Positions 1-8,940 of a stretch of DNA of 54,916 bases are shown here, in pieces. Numbering within the stretch: position 1 is the stretch's first letter; each line of letters starts with the position of its first letter. Where the stretch lies: contig CAJUFO010000013.1 in NCBI GenBank assembly GCA_910585615.1, positions 22,456 to 77,371 on the forward strand, given 5' to 3'. The stretch is from an uncultured Acetatifactor sp. GTDB taxonomy: Bacteria; Bacillota; Clostridia; Lachnospirales; Lachnospiraceae. The translations under genes were made by a program, and so were the position numbers. The notes under the pieces are model-generated. The model was not told where the DNA came from, ran no database searches, and saw nothing but the letters and a program-made list of their open reading frames with translations.

Positions 1-9
1 AATCCGCAT
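1..9 (-). CDS. Possible first codons of a gene leaving the window (partial)
   Basis: On the minus strand a GAGGAG ribosome-binding site (about 20-25) is followed by ATG at 18 and, in the same frame, ATG at 9. The second has the better spacing of about 10 nt. Only three to six codons lie inside the window, so no product can be named. It would lie downstream of nnr on the same strand. Positions 19-230 otherwise hold no recognisable gene, only a weak CAGGAA/TTCCTG hairpin near 66-84 without a U-tract. Confidence 0.3.
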
Positions 10-230
10 AATATACATCTCCTCGTCTCATTCTTCCTCCAAATCCATCCCCGCCCCGGGAGGCAGGAATCAGTGTTTCCTGTATTTGTAGGATAGTATT
101 GCCATATTCTGCCGAGCTATTCAGACGATGCTGCCATTTTCCGTATAAATCCTCGAAATCCTGATGCCTTCCTTACCAGAACGAAAGCTCCCCCCTTTAT
201 CATATGGAGCAATCCATGAAAAGTTTCCGA

Positions 231-1736
231 TTATCTTTCGGCTTTTACGCGGCCAATGCGGCCCACCGCCTCCGCCATATCCCCCGCGGTACAGGCATAG
301 GGACCAACCCGCGCCGTCACAAGGTCCCCCGCCCTGCCATGGACATACGCCCCCACCGCAGCGGCCTCAAAGGCCTCCATCCCCTGGGCCAGCAGCGCCG
401 CTATGATTCCGGTCAGCACGTCCCCGCTCCCCGCCGTGGCCATGCCGCTGTTCCCGTTTAAGTTCACGCAGGTTCCATGCCCCTCCCGGCAGATGAACGT
501 GCGCGCGTCCTTTGCCGCCACCACCGCGTTCAGCCTTGCCGCCAAAGAGCCGCCCGCGGCAGGAAGGTCCCGCTTGCATTCCTGAACGGAGCAGCCCAGG
601 AGCCTGGCCAGCTCCCCCACATGGGGCGTCAGCACGATGGCGCGCCCCTGCCGCCCCCGTTCGGTCAGAAGCTCCTGAAGCCCCGGCTGCTCCGAGAGGA
701 GGTTCAGTCCGTCCGCATCCACCAGCAGGGGCTTCCCGCCCTGCCGGACCATCCGCTCCAGGCAGCGCAGCGCCTCCCGGCTTTTCCCAAGCCCCGGCCC
801 CACGGCGGCCACATCCGCCCATTCCAGCCCTGCCTCCAGGTCGTCACAGGTTCCCAGAAGCGCCTCCGGCACGGCCTGCTGCAGGATAATCCGGTTCTCA
901 GGCGGGGTGATGACCTTCACCATGCCCGCCCCCGCCCGGTACGCGGCCCTTGCCGCCAGCACCGCGGCCCCCGCCATGTTCACGCTGCCCGCCGCCAGCA
1001 ATACTTTTCCGAAGGTGCCTTTGTTCCCTGCGCCGTCGCGCTTCGGCAGGAGGGCACAGATGTCCTCGTCATAGGCATACATCCCGGGCCTTCTCCCGAA
1101 AAAGCTCCTCCCGGAGATGCCGATGTCCGCGATTCTCACTTCCCCGGCGTATTCGCATCCCGGATACAGCGCCAGCCCTCTCTTGCAAAAGCCAAAGGTC
1201 ACCGTCAGATCCGCCGCCGCGGCGCGGCCCAGAACCTCCCCCGTATCCGTGCCTATGCCGCTGGGCATGTCGATGGCGAGCCGCCAGCCCGAAAGGCCCC
1301 GGAATACATCTATGGCCTCCGCGTATAAGCCTTCCACCGCTCTGGACAGCCCCACGCCGAACAAGGCATCCACCAAAACCCCATACTCCCGCCGCCGTGG
1401 CTGCCGACTGTATTCCACGGGATAGTTCTCCAGAATCCCCATCTGCTGCTTCCACTGCCCGGAAGCCCGCTCCCTGTCCCCTACCGTCCATACCTCCACC
1501 CGGTAGCCCTTCTCGCACAAAAGCCTGGCCACCGCCAGCCCGTCGCCGCCATTGTTCCCCATTCCGGCCATGACCAGCACAGGCATCCCCCTGCCTCCCC
1601 CGGCGCAGAACTCCTCTATGGCCTCCACCGCCGCCAGCGCAGCCCGTTCCATCAGGACACATGCCGGTATCCCGATCCTTTCTATGGTATTGCTGTCATA
1701 TTCCCTCATCTCAGATGCCGACACCAGATATCTCAT
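231..1736 (-). CDS. nnr: Bifunctional NAD(P)H-hydrate epimerase / ADP-dependent dehydratase
   Basis: Repairs damaged NADHX and NADPHX in the cytosol. The N-terminal YjeF_N half (residues about 1-210) epimerises the R form. The C-terminal ribokinase-like half dehydrates the S form using ADP. Visible motifs are GMGNNGGDGLAVARLL in the epimerase, and NKGTFGKVLLAAGS, GPGLGKS, LTPHVGELARLLG and GSGDVLTGIIAALLAQG in the dehydratase. At 501 aa the length is normal for the fused protein. I place the start at ATG 1736, which gives the usual family N-terminus (MRYLVSASEMREYD). An in-frame TTG at 1778 has a better-spaced AAAGGGA site and would add 14 residues. It follows the coiled-coil gene by 38-80 nt and is probably in the rex transcript. 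Its job fits next to the NADH sensor Rex. Call is secure; start is not. Confidence 0.93.
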   Translation of the reverse strand: MRYLVSASEMREYDSNTIERIGIPACVLMERAALAAVEAIEEFCAGGGRGMPVLVMAGMGNNGGDGLAVARLLCEKGYRVEVWTVGDRERASGQWKQQMGILENYPVEYSRQPRRREYGVLVDALFGVGLSRAVEGLYAEAIDVFRGLSGWRLAIDMPSGIGTDTGEVLGRAAAADLTVTFGFCKRGLALYPGCEYAGEVRIADIGISGRSFFGRRPGMYAYDEDICALLPKRDGAGNKGTFGKVLLAAGSVNMAGAAVLAARAAYRAGAGMVKVITPPENRIILQQAVPEALLGTCDDLEAGLEWADVAAVGPGLGKSREALRCLERMVRQGGKPLLVDADGLNLLSEQPGLQELLTERGRQGRAIVLTPHVGELARLLGCSVQECKRDLPAAGGSLAARLNAVVAAKDARTFICREGHGTCVNLNGNSGMATAGSGDVLTGIIAALLAQGMEAFEAAAVGAYVHGRAGDLVTARVGPYACTAGDMAEAVGRIGRVKAER

Positions 1737-1816
1737 TTCCCATGCACCAAAAACAGACTGTTGCCCCTTCTGCCGCAATCAGTCCGTCCCTTTCCCGAAT
1801 CCCTTTCTCTGCCGTG

Positions 1817-2446
1817 TCACATGTCCTGGCTGTCCAAATCGTGGTGCATGTCGAAGATATCCACCACCTCGGCCCCGAACACATCGTGCATATAGTTGTA
1901 GATGGCGTGGTTATGCCGCTCCAGCTCCTGCTTCCTGACCAGGCGCTTCTTCAGCTCTACACGGATTTCCGCTACCCATTCTTCGGTCTCCCGTATCACC
2001 TCGCTGTTTTCCGCCATGCTGTCGTAGCAGCAGTCCATGGTGGCCAGCATCAGCTGGAAATTCGCCCGCTCGATCTCCCTGGGGAGATCCAAGAGCTGGT
2101 CCTGGCAGGCCTCCAGCTTCTCGTTGCACTCCTCCACCAGGCGCCTGTTCTGCTCCGATTTCTGAGCATTCTCCGAGTCCTCGCCCTGCCCCTCTTCCCC
2201 CATCAGGGACACAATCTCCTCCATCAGGCGCTTCTTCAGCCTCTTGATTTCCTTTACCTCGTTGTTCAGCTTTCCCTGCTGCTTGAGGAGCCCGTTCAGC
2301 TCCCCCTCCAGCTGGGCCACGTCCCTCCTGGCCTCTTCGTCCAGAAGCTGATACCATTTATTGTCCAGCGTCAGAATCGGTATGCGCTTCCCCTCCAACG
2401 CCTGCACAAAAAATTCGCGCCGATTTCCGTCTTCCTCATGCTTCAT
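1817..2446 (-). CDS. Uncharacterised coiled-coil protein between rex and nnr
   Basis: A 209-aa soluble, highly charged protein with no signal peptide or membrane segment. I recognise no named domain. Residues about 35-80 and 90-175 are heptad-rich (LEGELNGLLKQQGKLNNEVK and following, then the EEWVAEIRVELKKRLVRKQ stretch), predicting two long helices that could form an antiparallel coiled coil. The C-terminus (HNHAIYNYMHDVFGAEVVD) is less regular, with several His and Asp residues. The ATG lies only 6 nt after the rex stop codon, so translation is almost certainly coupled to rex. Its place between a redox repressor and a cofactor-repair enzyme hints at a role in NADH homeostasis, but nothing in the sequence shows activity. 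Confidence 0.8.
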   Translation of the reverse strand: MKHEEDGNRREFFVQALEGKRIPILTLDNKWYQLLDEEARRDVAQLEGELNGLLKQQGKLNNEVKEIKRLKKRLMEEIVSLMGEEGQGEDSENAQKSEQNRRLVEECNEKLEACQDQLLDLPREIERANFQLMLATMDCCYDSMAENSEVIRETEEWVAEIRVELKKRLVRKQELERHNHAIYNYMHDVFGAEVVDIFDMHHDLDSQDM

Positions 2447-2452
2447 AGCCCT

Positions 2453-3124
2453 CTATACACCTCCCAATGTCAGCCTGCCATCCTGACCTTCTTCCATCTG
2501 ATACCTGCTGATGTTGTAGGACAGCTTCATCAGGCTGTCCGACAGATGGACATTCTCCACCTGAATCCGCTCCGGCAGGTTCAAGTCCACATGGGCGAAG
2601 TTCCAGATGGCTCGGATGTCCGTCTTCGCAAGCCGCTCCGCCACGGGCACCGCACTGGTCTTGGGGATGGTCAGCACGGCGATGTCAATGTCGTTCTCCT
2701 GGATGAACCGCTCCAGCTCCTCCATGGGCATGACCCTGACCCCCCGGACCTGGCTGCCCACCAAATCCGGATTCTGGTCGAACATGCCGCGGAAGATGAA
2801 GCCCCGCCTCTCGAAATTGATGTAATTGCCCAGCGCGCGCCCCAGGTTACCCGCGCCGATTATGACGAACTTGTGCTGTCTGTCCAGCCCCAGGATTTTC
2901 CCGATTTCATCGTAGAGATACTCCACATTGTAGCCGTAGCCCTGCTGGCCGAAGCCTCCGAAATTGTTGAGATCCTGCCTGATCTGGGAAGCTGTCACCT
3001 TCATCAGCGCGCTCAGGTCCTGGGACGATATCCGCTCCACGCCATCATCCTTAAGCTCTCCCAGATAGCGGAAATATCTGGGCAGGCGTCCGATGACGGC
3101 CTGTGAAATTTCCTTTTCTTCCAA
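2453..3124 (-). CDS. rex: Redox-sensing transcriptional repressor Rex
   Basis: Rex dimers bind operators when NAD+ dominates and release them when NADH rises, switching fermentation and NADH-recycling genes. Residues about 1-80 form the winged helix (ISQAVIGRLPRYFRYLGEL, then SSQDLSALMKVTASQIRQDL and the NNFGGFGQQGYGYNV wing). The Rossmann domain follows with FVIIGAGNLGRALGNY, and the C-terminal swapped helix ends in LSYNISRYQM. At 223 aa it is slightly longer than usual. The start is TTG at 3124, chosen because GGAGG sits 7 nt upstream and the sequence begins exactly as family members do (EEKEISQAVIGRLP). It heads a tight three-gene run with the coiled-coil gene and nnr, 78 nt downstream of the GH3 gene. 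I see no clear Rex box nearby. Confidence 0.97.
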   Translation of the reverse strand: MEEKEISQAVIGRLPRYFRYLGELKDDGVERISSQDLSALMKVTASQIRQDLNNFGGFGQQGYGYNVEYLYDEIGKILGLDRQHKFVIIGAGNLGRALGNYINFERRGFIFRGMFDQNPDLVGSQVRGVRVMPMEELERFIQENDIDIAVLTIPKTSAVPVAERLAKTDIRAIWNFAHVDLNLPERIQVENVHLSDSLMKLSYNISRYQMEEGQDGRLTLGGV

Positions 3125-3202
3125 GATATTACCTCCAGCTCTATGGCTGTCATTCCTTCTCCATCATACCCCAGACTGGCCATGATACCCATATCCATGG
3201 TC

Positions 3203-4534
3203 TCACTCTACTATGTCAGCGTACTTGATGCGATATATCCGCCGCAGGGAGTCGTTGATTCTCTCCTCATCGACGTTCCCGTTCCTGACGGCCTCCAGCA
3301 CACCGGTATATGCTTTTTCATAATCCTCCGGCATGAGAAGCATGTCGCAGCCTGCCAATACCGCCATGATAGCCGCCTCGTCCGCAGCATAATACTCCGA
3401 GATAGCTCCCATGTCCAGGGCATCCGTGATGATCACTCCCTGGAAGCCCATCTGCTCTCGCAGGATGCCGGTCACCAGCGTCCGTGAAAAAATGCTCGGT
3501 TCATTGTCGCCCGTTAGCGCCGGTGCCGCCATATGGCTGACCATCACCATGTCCGCGCCCTCATCGATTCCCGCCTGGAACACGGCCAGCTCCTCCGCCC
3601 AGAACTGCTCCGCCGTCCTGTCCGTAGATACCTTCCCGTCGTGAGTATCCTGGGTAGTGCTGCCCATGCCCGGGAAATGCTTCAGGCAGGCGGATACTTT
3701 CTGCTCCCGAAGCCCGCGCACCATGGATGTGACGAAACTGGACACCACGGATACATCGGAGCCGTAAGCGCGGCCCTGCATGACGCTGCCCTCCACATTC
3801 GCCAAATCCGCCACCGGCGCGAAATCCACGTTGAAGCCCAGTCCCGCCAGGGAAGTACCGATGGCCACCCCTGCCTGATAAGCGTTTTCAGGGTCTCCGG
3901 TCTCTCCGATGGCCCCCGCCCCGTCTATCTTCGGACCAATCGCCGCACCTATCCGGGAGACCGAGCCGCCCTCTTCGTCCACCGCCAGAAACATCGGATA
4001 CTTTGCGTACTGGGCCGTATTCGCCAGCATCTCCTTCAGTTGGGCCTCCGACTGTATATTCTGGTCAAAATAGATAAGCCCGCCCACAGGCTTGTCTTCC
4101 AGCGCCTGCCGGGTGCCGTCCCCGGCCTGTACCGCGGTCCCTACCCCGGTAATCGTCTCCGGCCTTACCACGAACAGCCCCGCCACCTTGTCCTCCAGGG
4201 GCATCTGTGCAATCCGTTCATCCACATATGCGTCCAGCTTCTCCTCCCGGGTAGGCTCCACCACCTCCGGCGTAGGCTCCGGCGTGGGCTCCGGCGTAGG
4301 TTCTATGGATGGAAGGCTTTCCTCTGTGGCCAGCATCTCCTCAATCAACTCCTGATTGTCCTGCTCCTTCTCCTCCGATGCCTTTCTGTTCTCCATCAGG
4401 GCGTACACGCCATATCCGATTCCCGTACCCAGCGCCACGATTACCAGCAGAAACACCGTATATACCATAATCTGGCTTCTGAGTCTCTTTTTTCTCCTTG
4501 CTTCCCGCCTGTCCTGCTGTTCTTTATTGTCCAT
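3203..4534 (-). CDS. Exported glycoside hydrolase family 3 (beta-N-acetylhexosaminidase-like)
   Basis: A 443-aa membrane-anchored GH3 enzyme of the NagZ type, expected to remove beta-linked GlcNAc from muropeptides or related glycans outside the membrane. Residues about 1-25 are basic, 26-46 form one transmembrane helix (MVYTVFLLVIVALGTGIGYG), and a stalk with repeated PTPE units follows (EPTPEPTPEPTPE). The catalytic domain shows VDEEGGSVSRIG, CLKHFPGMGSTTQDTHDGK (family KHFPG and the His-containing loop) and IITDALDMGAI, whose Asp should be the nucleophile. I start at the second ATG (4534), 6 nt behind AGAGG; the ATG at 4540 leaves no spacing. It precedes rex by 78 nt. NagZ-like specificity is inferred; other GH3 activities are possible. 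Confidence 0.9.
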   Translation of the reverse strand: MDNKEQQDRREARRKKRLRSQIMVYTVFLLVIVALGTGIGYGVYALMENRKASEEKEQDNQELIEEMLATEESLPSIEPTPEPTPEPTPEVVEPTREEKLDAYVDERIAQMPLEDKVAGLFVVRPETITGVGTAVQAGDGTRQALEDKPVGGLIYFDQNIQSEAQLKEMLANTAQYAKYPMFLAVDEEGGSVSRIGAAIGPKIDGAGAIGETGDPENAYQAGVAIGTSLAGLGFNVDFAPVADLANVEGSVMQGRAYGSDVSVVSSFVTSMVRGLREQKVSACLKHFPGMGSTTQDTHDGKVSTDRTAEQFWAEELAVFQAGIDEGADMVMVSHMAAPALTGDNEPSIFSRTLVTGILREQMGFQGVIITDALDMGAISEYYAADEAAIMAVLAGCDMLLMPEDYEKAYTGVLEAVRNGNVDEERINDSLRRIYRIKYADIVE

Positions 4535-4540
4535 CGGCAT

Positions 4541-4873
4541 CCTCTTATAAACATATGTATCCTTTTACAGGTTTTCTTTGGCCGTATACCCACTAGCAAT
4601 TAAATCAGCCATCCGCTCATGATGCTTTTCGTTCATGAGTCGGCCGGCATAGCAATGCTCGTATACATTAGGAAAGGAAATGAACTTTCGTCCATTTCCT
4701 TCGCTTTCTCCCACTTCATCCTCTGTATTTCGTTTCTTTCGCACATAAAAGCCTTCTGCATTTTATCTCTTCTGTACATCAATGGAAGGATGACACTTAT
4801 ATTATATTGTCTCAATCCTCATCTGTCAACACATTGCGCGAATTTTCCAGATATTTCTACAAAACTGATAAAA
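4541..4873. other. Intergenic region between lysC and the GH3 gene
   Basis: About 330 bases, AT-rich compared with the flanks. Short ORFs occur on both strands but none has a convincing ribosome-binding site or family-like sequence. The one clear structure is a perfect 7-bp inverted repeat, CTCATGA/TCATGAG, at 4616-4639 with a 10-nt loop and no U-tract. That makes it a possible operator rather than a terminator. The region must hold the end of the lysC transcript and probably the GH3 promoter, but neither is obvious. Confidence 0.5.
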
Positions 4874-6193
4874 TCATAAGTTTGTGAGCACAAAAATATC
4901 ATAAATTGCCTTAATGGCCGTCTCGAAGTCATCATTGGTCACTCCGATGATGATGTTCAGCTCCGAGGAGCCCTGGTCGATCATCTTCACGTTCACATTG
5001 GCATGAGACAGCGCGGAGAAAATCCGGCCCGCCGTCCCTCTGGTTGCCTTCATGCCCCGCCCGACCACCGCAATCAGCGCAAGGTCTGCCTCTATCTCGA
5101 TGGAGTCGGGCTTCGCCAGGCGGTACAGGCTGGCTACCACCTTCTGTTCCTTATGCATGAACTCATCCTGATGGACGAAGACCGTCATGGTATCGATTCC
5201 AGAGGGCACATGCTCAAAGGAGATGCCGCTCTCCTCAAAGGCCTGCAGGACCTTCCTGCCGAAGCCGATTTCGGAGTTCATCTTGTCCTTCTCGATATTG
5301 ATGCAGCAGAAGCCCTTCTTCCCGGCGATGCCGGTGATGACATATTTCGACTTCTGGCAGGTGCTGCCCACGATCCATGTGCCGTTGTCATCCGGGGAGT
5401 TGGTGTTGCGGATATTGATGGGGATGTTCTCCTGGCGCACCGGGAAGATGGATTCCTCGTGGAGGACGCCCGCTCCCATGTAGGAGAGCTCCCGCAGCTC
5501 CCTGTATGTAATCACGTCGATTCCCTTAGCATTCTCGATAATCCTGGGATCCGTCACGAAAAAGCCCGACACGTCCGTCCAGTTTTCGTATACGTCCGCC
5601 AGGACAGCCTTGGCCACGATGGAGCCGGTGATGTCCGAGCCGCCTCTGGAGAAGGTCTTCACCTCCCCACTGGGCTTCGCGCCATAGAAGCCCGGGATGA
5701 CCGCATATTTGCATTTCCCCAGCCTCTCCGCCAGCACCCGGTTCGTCTCATCCGCCTTGAAGCTTCCGTCCTCATCAAAGAGAATCACCTCCGCCGCATC
5801 CACGAACTCGAATTCCAGATAGGCCGCCATGATGATGCCGTTCAGATACTCGCCCCGGGATGCCGCATAGTCCCTCCCTGCCTTTGCCAGAAAATTTTTC
5901 TCTATGGCATCAAACTCTCTATCCAAATCCACCGACAGCGCCAGTCCGGCGACAATCTCGCGATACCTGGCCTGGATGGCCCCAAGCGCCTCCTTGAAGT
6001 CTTTGCCTGCCTCCGCACAGTCGTAGCAGGCATACAGCATATCCGTCACCTTGCTGTCCTTGTCGAAGCGCTTCCCCGGAGCGGAGGGAACCACATATCT
6101 CCGCTCCCCATCGCTGCGGATGATGTCTCCCACCTTCCGGAACTGTTCGGCGCTCGCCAGGGAACTTCCTCCAAATTTTACCACCTTAGACAT
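4874..6193 (-). CDS. lysC: Aspartate kinase
   Basis: Phosphorylates aspartate, the first step to lysine, threonine, methionine and diaminopimelate. The N-terminus carries the kinase signature VVKFGGSSLASAEQFRKV. FSRGGSDITGSIVAKAV contributes to substrate binding. The last about 150 residues are two ACT regulatory domains (GIAGKKGFCCINIEKDKMN and LIAVVGRGMKATRGTAGRIF, ending SSELNIIIGV), so feedback control by lysine or threonine is expected. The 439-aa length is typical of monofunctional class members. Translation starts at ATG 6193 behind GGAGG. It lies 42 nt downstream of hom on the same strand, so the two likely form one unit. Which amino acid inhibits it cannot be read from sequence alone. 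Confidence 0.95.
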   Translation of the reverse strand: MSKVVKFGGSSLASAEQFRKVGDIIRSDGERRYVVPSAPGKRFDKDSKVTDMLYACYDCAEAGKDFKEALGAIQARYREIVAGLALSVDLDREFDAIEKNFLAKAGRDYAASRGEYLNGIIMAAYLEFEFVDAAEVILFDEDGSFKADETNRVLAERLGKCKYAVIPGFYGAKPSGEVKTFSRGGSDITGSIVAKAVLADVYENWTDVSGFFVTDPRIIENAKGIDVITYRELRELSYMGAGVLHEESIFPVRQENIPINIRNTNSPDDNGTWIVGSTCQKSKYVITGIAGKKGFCCINIEKDKMNSEIGFGRKVLQAFEESGISFEHVPSGIDTMTVFVHQDEFMHKEQKVVASLYRLAKPDSIEIEADLALIAVVGRGMKATRGTAGRIFSALSHANVNVKMIDQGSSELNIIIGVTNDDFETAIKAIYDIFVLTNL

Positions 6194-6235
6194 TCTCTTC
6201 CATTCCTCCCTGTCCTTCCTGTCTCCGTATCCTGC

Positions 6236-7444
6236 TCACACAAGGCGTATCCTGTTGAGAACCACATCTCCAAGCGCAGCGCACTTCGCGTCGAACTCGC
6301 TTTCCCTCATGGCCGGGATAAACAGGCCTAAGACGTCTCCGCCCTGTTCCGGCAGGAAGCTGCATCCCGCAAAACTTTCCTCCAGGCATTTGCGTCCTGA
6401 AGCCTTTGCCCGTACGAAGAACCGGTTCTCCATATTTGCCATATCGGCAATCTCCGCCTCCTCGGACGACCATCCGCGCATCACGGTCCTGCCCAGATGC
6501 ATGGCGCAGTCCATCACGTCCGCGGCCACCGCGCTGGCAGTGGGAAGCTTACCCGCGCCCTGGCCGCCGAACATGGCATCGCCCAGCATGGTGCAGGTCA
6601 CCTGTACGCTGTTGAACACACCGTCCACCCTGCCCAGGGGATGCTCTACGGGAAGCATGAAAGGCGCCACCATCGCGCTCACGCTTCCGTCCTCATAAAC
6701 CCTGCACCTGGCCAGAAGTTTAATCGTCATGCCCGCCGCTTTGGCATATGCGAAATCAGCCGTCGTGATCTTCGTGATTCCCTCTGTCATGACCCTGTCC
6801 GGGGCCAGGTTCTTCCCGGTGAGCATATCCGCCAGTATGGCAATCTTGCGCCCCGCGTCCAGCCCCTCCACATCCGCCTCGGGATTGCGCTCCGCGTAGC
6901 CCAGTTCCTGGGCCTGCCTCAGCACCTCCCCGTAGTCCGCTCCTTCCTTTTCCATCTTGGTCAGAATGAAGTTGGTGGTGCCGTTCAGGATGCCCGTAAC
7001 CGCCTCCACCCTGTCCGCCGCCAGCGCGCTGCCTATAGTCCGGATGATGGGGATGCCGCCCGCCACGCTGGCCTCGAACATATAGTTGCACCGCATCCTC
7101 CTCGCGATGGCCAAAAGCTCGGCCCCATGCTTCGCCACCAGCTCCTTGTTGGAGGTGCACACGCTCTTTCCCGCCTCCAGCGCCTGCTTCGTGAACTGAT
7201 ACGCTGCACCCACGCCTCCCATGACCTCGCACAGGATGCTTATCTCCGGGTCATTCAGAATCGTTCCGAAATCATGTATGACCCTGTCCTCATAAGGGTC
7301 TCCGGGAAAATCCCTGAGATCCAGGATGTACTTGATATAGATTTCATCGCCGGCCCGTTCGCGGAGCAGCTGTGCGTTGCGTGCAATGACCTCCACGACG
7401 CCGCTGCCCACGGTCCCGTATCCCAGCACTGCTATTTTTATCAT
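6236..7444 (-). CDS. hom: Homoserine dehydrogenase
   Basis: Reduces aspartate semialdehyde to homoserine with NAD(P)H, the branch to threonine and methionine. The Rossmann motif is at the N-terminus (IAVLGYGTVGSGVVEV). The catalytic domain shows AGKSVCTSNKELVAKHG, FEASVAGGIPIIRTI, GILNGTTNFILTKM and the ERNPEADVEGLDAGRKIAI stretch with conserved acidic and lysine residues. The roughly 75 residues after the catalytic domain probably form the usual C-terminal regulatory extension. At 402 aa it is slightly short but complete. Start is ATG 7444 behind AGAGGGA. It sits 54 nt after glyA and 42 nt before lysC on the minus strand, so all three may share a transcript. Confidence 0.96.
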   Translation of the reverse strand: MIKIAVLGYGTVGSGVVEVIARNAQLLRERAGDEIYIKYILDLRDFPGDPYEDRVIHDFGTILNDPEISILCEVMGGVGAAYQFTKQALEAGKSVCTSNKELVAKHGAELLAIARRMRCNYMFEASVAGGIPIIRTIGSALAADRVEAVTGILNGTTNFILTKMEKEGADYGEVLRQAQELGYAERNPEADVEGLDAGRKIAILADMLTGKNLAPDRVMTEGITKITTADFAYAKAAGMTIKLLARCRVYEDGSVSAMVAPFMLPVEHPLGRVDGVFNSVQVTCTMLGDAMFGGQGAGKLPTASAVAADVMDCAMHLGRTVMRGWSSEEAEIADMANMENRFFVRAKASGRKCLEESFAGCSFLPEQGGDVLGLFIPAMRESEFDAKCAALGDVVLNRIRLV

Positions 7445-7498
7445 CGTCCCTCTTCTCCTCTTTCCAGGCTTTCTCTCAGGCTAACAGCCCCTGACGGC

Positions 7499-8737
7499 TT
7501 ACTCCAAAGGATATTTGTCCGTCAATTTCTGCACGATTTCCCGGGCGGCCGGAATCTGTTCCTCTCCGTCCTTCACCACCAGCGCGATGGCCTCCGCTAT
7601 TTTGTCCATATCCTTTGTATTCATGCCTCTGGAGGTGACGGCCGGGGTTCCCAGGCGTACGCCGCTGGTCACGAAGGGAGACTGCGGGTCACCCGGGATG
7701 GTGTTCTTGTTGCAGGTGATATGCGCCTTGTCCAGGAGCTTCTCCACCGCCTTGCCGGTAAGGCCGAAATTCGTCAAATCCACCAGCATCAAATGATTGT
7801 CCGTGCCTCCGGATACGATTTTGATTCCTCTCTCCATCAGGCCTTTGCACAGAGCCTGGGCATTGTCGATGATGTTCTTCTGATAGGTCTTGAACTCATC
7901 GCTCAGCGCCTCCTTGAAGCAGACCGCCTTGGCCGCGATGACATGCATCAGCGGGCCGCCCTGGATGCCGGGGAAGATGGCCTTGTTGAAATTATACTTC
8001 TCGTTCACGGCGTTGCTGGAGAGGATCATGCCGCCCCTGGGGCCCCGCAGGGTCTTGTGGGTGGTGGTCGTCGTCACGTCCGCGTAAGGGATGGGGCTGG
8101 GATGGAGCCCTGCAGCCACCAGGCCGGCGATATGGGCCATGTCCACCATCAGGAACGCCCCCACCTCGTCCGCCACCTCACGGAATTTCTTGAAATCGAT
8201 GGTGCGCGCATAGGCGGACGCTCCGGCGATGATCATCTTAGGTTTTGCCTCCAAGGCAATCTCCCGCAGCCTGTCGTAATCGATGAAGCCGTTGTCGTCC
8301 ACGCCATAAGGTACGATATTGAAATATTTCCCGGACATGTTCACCGGGCTGCCGTGGGTCAGGTGCCCGCCATGATCCAGGTTCATGCCCATGATGGTGT
8401 CCCCGGGCTTGCAGACGGCGAACTGCACCGCCATATTGGCCTGGGCGCCGGAATGTGGCTGCACATTGGCGTACTCGCAGCCGAACAGCTCCTTGGCCCG
8501 CTCTATGGCCAAGCGCTCCACTACGTCCACGCACTCGCAGCCGCCGTAGTATCTCTTTCCGGGATATCCTTCCGCGTATTTATTGGTCAAAGGGCTTCCC
8601 ATGGCCGCCATCACGGCCTTGCTCACCCAGTTCTCAGAGGCGATCAGTTCGATATGGCTGTTCTGCCTGGCCTGCTCGTCCACGATGGCCTGCGCGATTT
8701 CAGAATCGACGGCTCTCACTTCATCTAATGAATACAT
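7499..8737 (-). CDS. glyA: Serine hydroxymethyltransferase
   Basis: PLP enzyme interconverting serine and glycine while loading one-carbon units on tetrahydrofolate. Recognisable signatures are ELIASENWVSKAVMAAMGS, TNKYAEGYPGKRYYGGCE, NVQPHSGAQANMAV, DMAHIAGLVAAGLHPSP and the PLP-lysine block VTTTTTHKTLRGPRGG (Lys about residue 228). Length of 412 aa is standard. The start is ATG 8737, 7 nt after AAGGAGG; the GTG at 8743 abuts that site and is less likely. A sigma-A-like promoter lies upstream at 8817-8845. It is the probable first gene of glyA-hom-lysC, linking serine/glycine supply with the aspartate family. Confidence 0.97.
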   Translation of the reverse strand: MYSLDEVRAVDSEIAQAIVDEQARQNSHIELIASENWVSKAVMAAMGSPLTNKYAEGYPGKRYYGGCECVDVVERLAIERAKELFGCEYANVQPHSGAQANMAVQFAVCKPGDTIMGMNLDHGGHLTHGSPVNMSGKYFNIVPYGVDDNGFIDYDRLREIALEAKPKMIIAGASAYARTIDFKKFREVADEVGAFLMVDMAHIAGLVAAGLHPSPIPYADVTTTTTHKTLRGPRGGMILSSNAVNEKYNFNKAIFPGIQGGPLMHVIAAKAVCFKEALSDEFKTYQKNIIDNAQALCKGLMERGIKIVSGGTDNHLMLVDLTNFGLTGKAVEKLLDKAHITCNKNTIPGDPQSPFVTSGVRLGTPAVTSRGMNTKDMDKIAEAIALVVKDGEEQIPAAREIVQKLTDKYPLE

Positions 8738-8816
8738 TCCCACTCCTCCTTAATCGTAATCGATGCAAAATATTTCTGTCTCCTGGATTGCTGTCTCTTC
8801 TCGATATTCAGGACGT

Positions 8817-8845
8817 ATTATATCATAGAATGTACGGTTTGCAAA
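8817..8845 (-). promoter_or_regulatory. Predicted sigma-A promoter of glyA
   Basis: On the minus strand TTTGCA (8845-8840), 17 bp, then TATAAT (8822-8817). The -10 is perfect and the spacing ideal. It lies about 80 bp upstream of the glyA start in the intergenic region shared with the divergent lipid kinase gene. Confidence 0.65.
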
Positions 8846-8864
8846 CAAAAATTTACAAAACGGC

Positions 8865-8893
8865 TTTACGAAACGCCGCTCTGCTGATAAAAT
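8865..8893 (+). promoter_or_regulatory. Possible promoter of the lipid kinase gene
   Basis: TTTACG (8865-8870), 17 bp, TAAAAT (8888-8893), about 48 bp upstream of the ATG at 8941. The -35 is weak (four of six), so this is tentative. It would be divergent from, and close to, the glyA promoter. Confidence 0.4.
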
Positions 8894-8940
8894 GGAGGGC
8901 ATAATAAGGCAAAAGCCTGTACGAAAGACGAGGATTCCCC

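Noticed and set aside
4619..4879. 86-codon plus-strand ORF and a 60-codon minus-strand ORF in the lysC/GH3 gap
   Set aside because: Low-complexity hydrophobic translations in AT-rich DNA without credible starts; they overlap each other.
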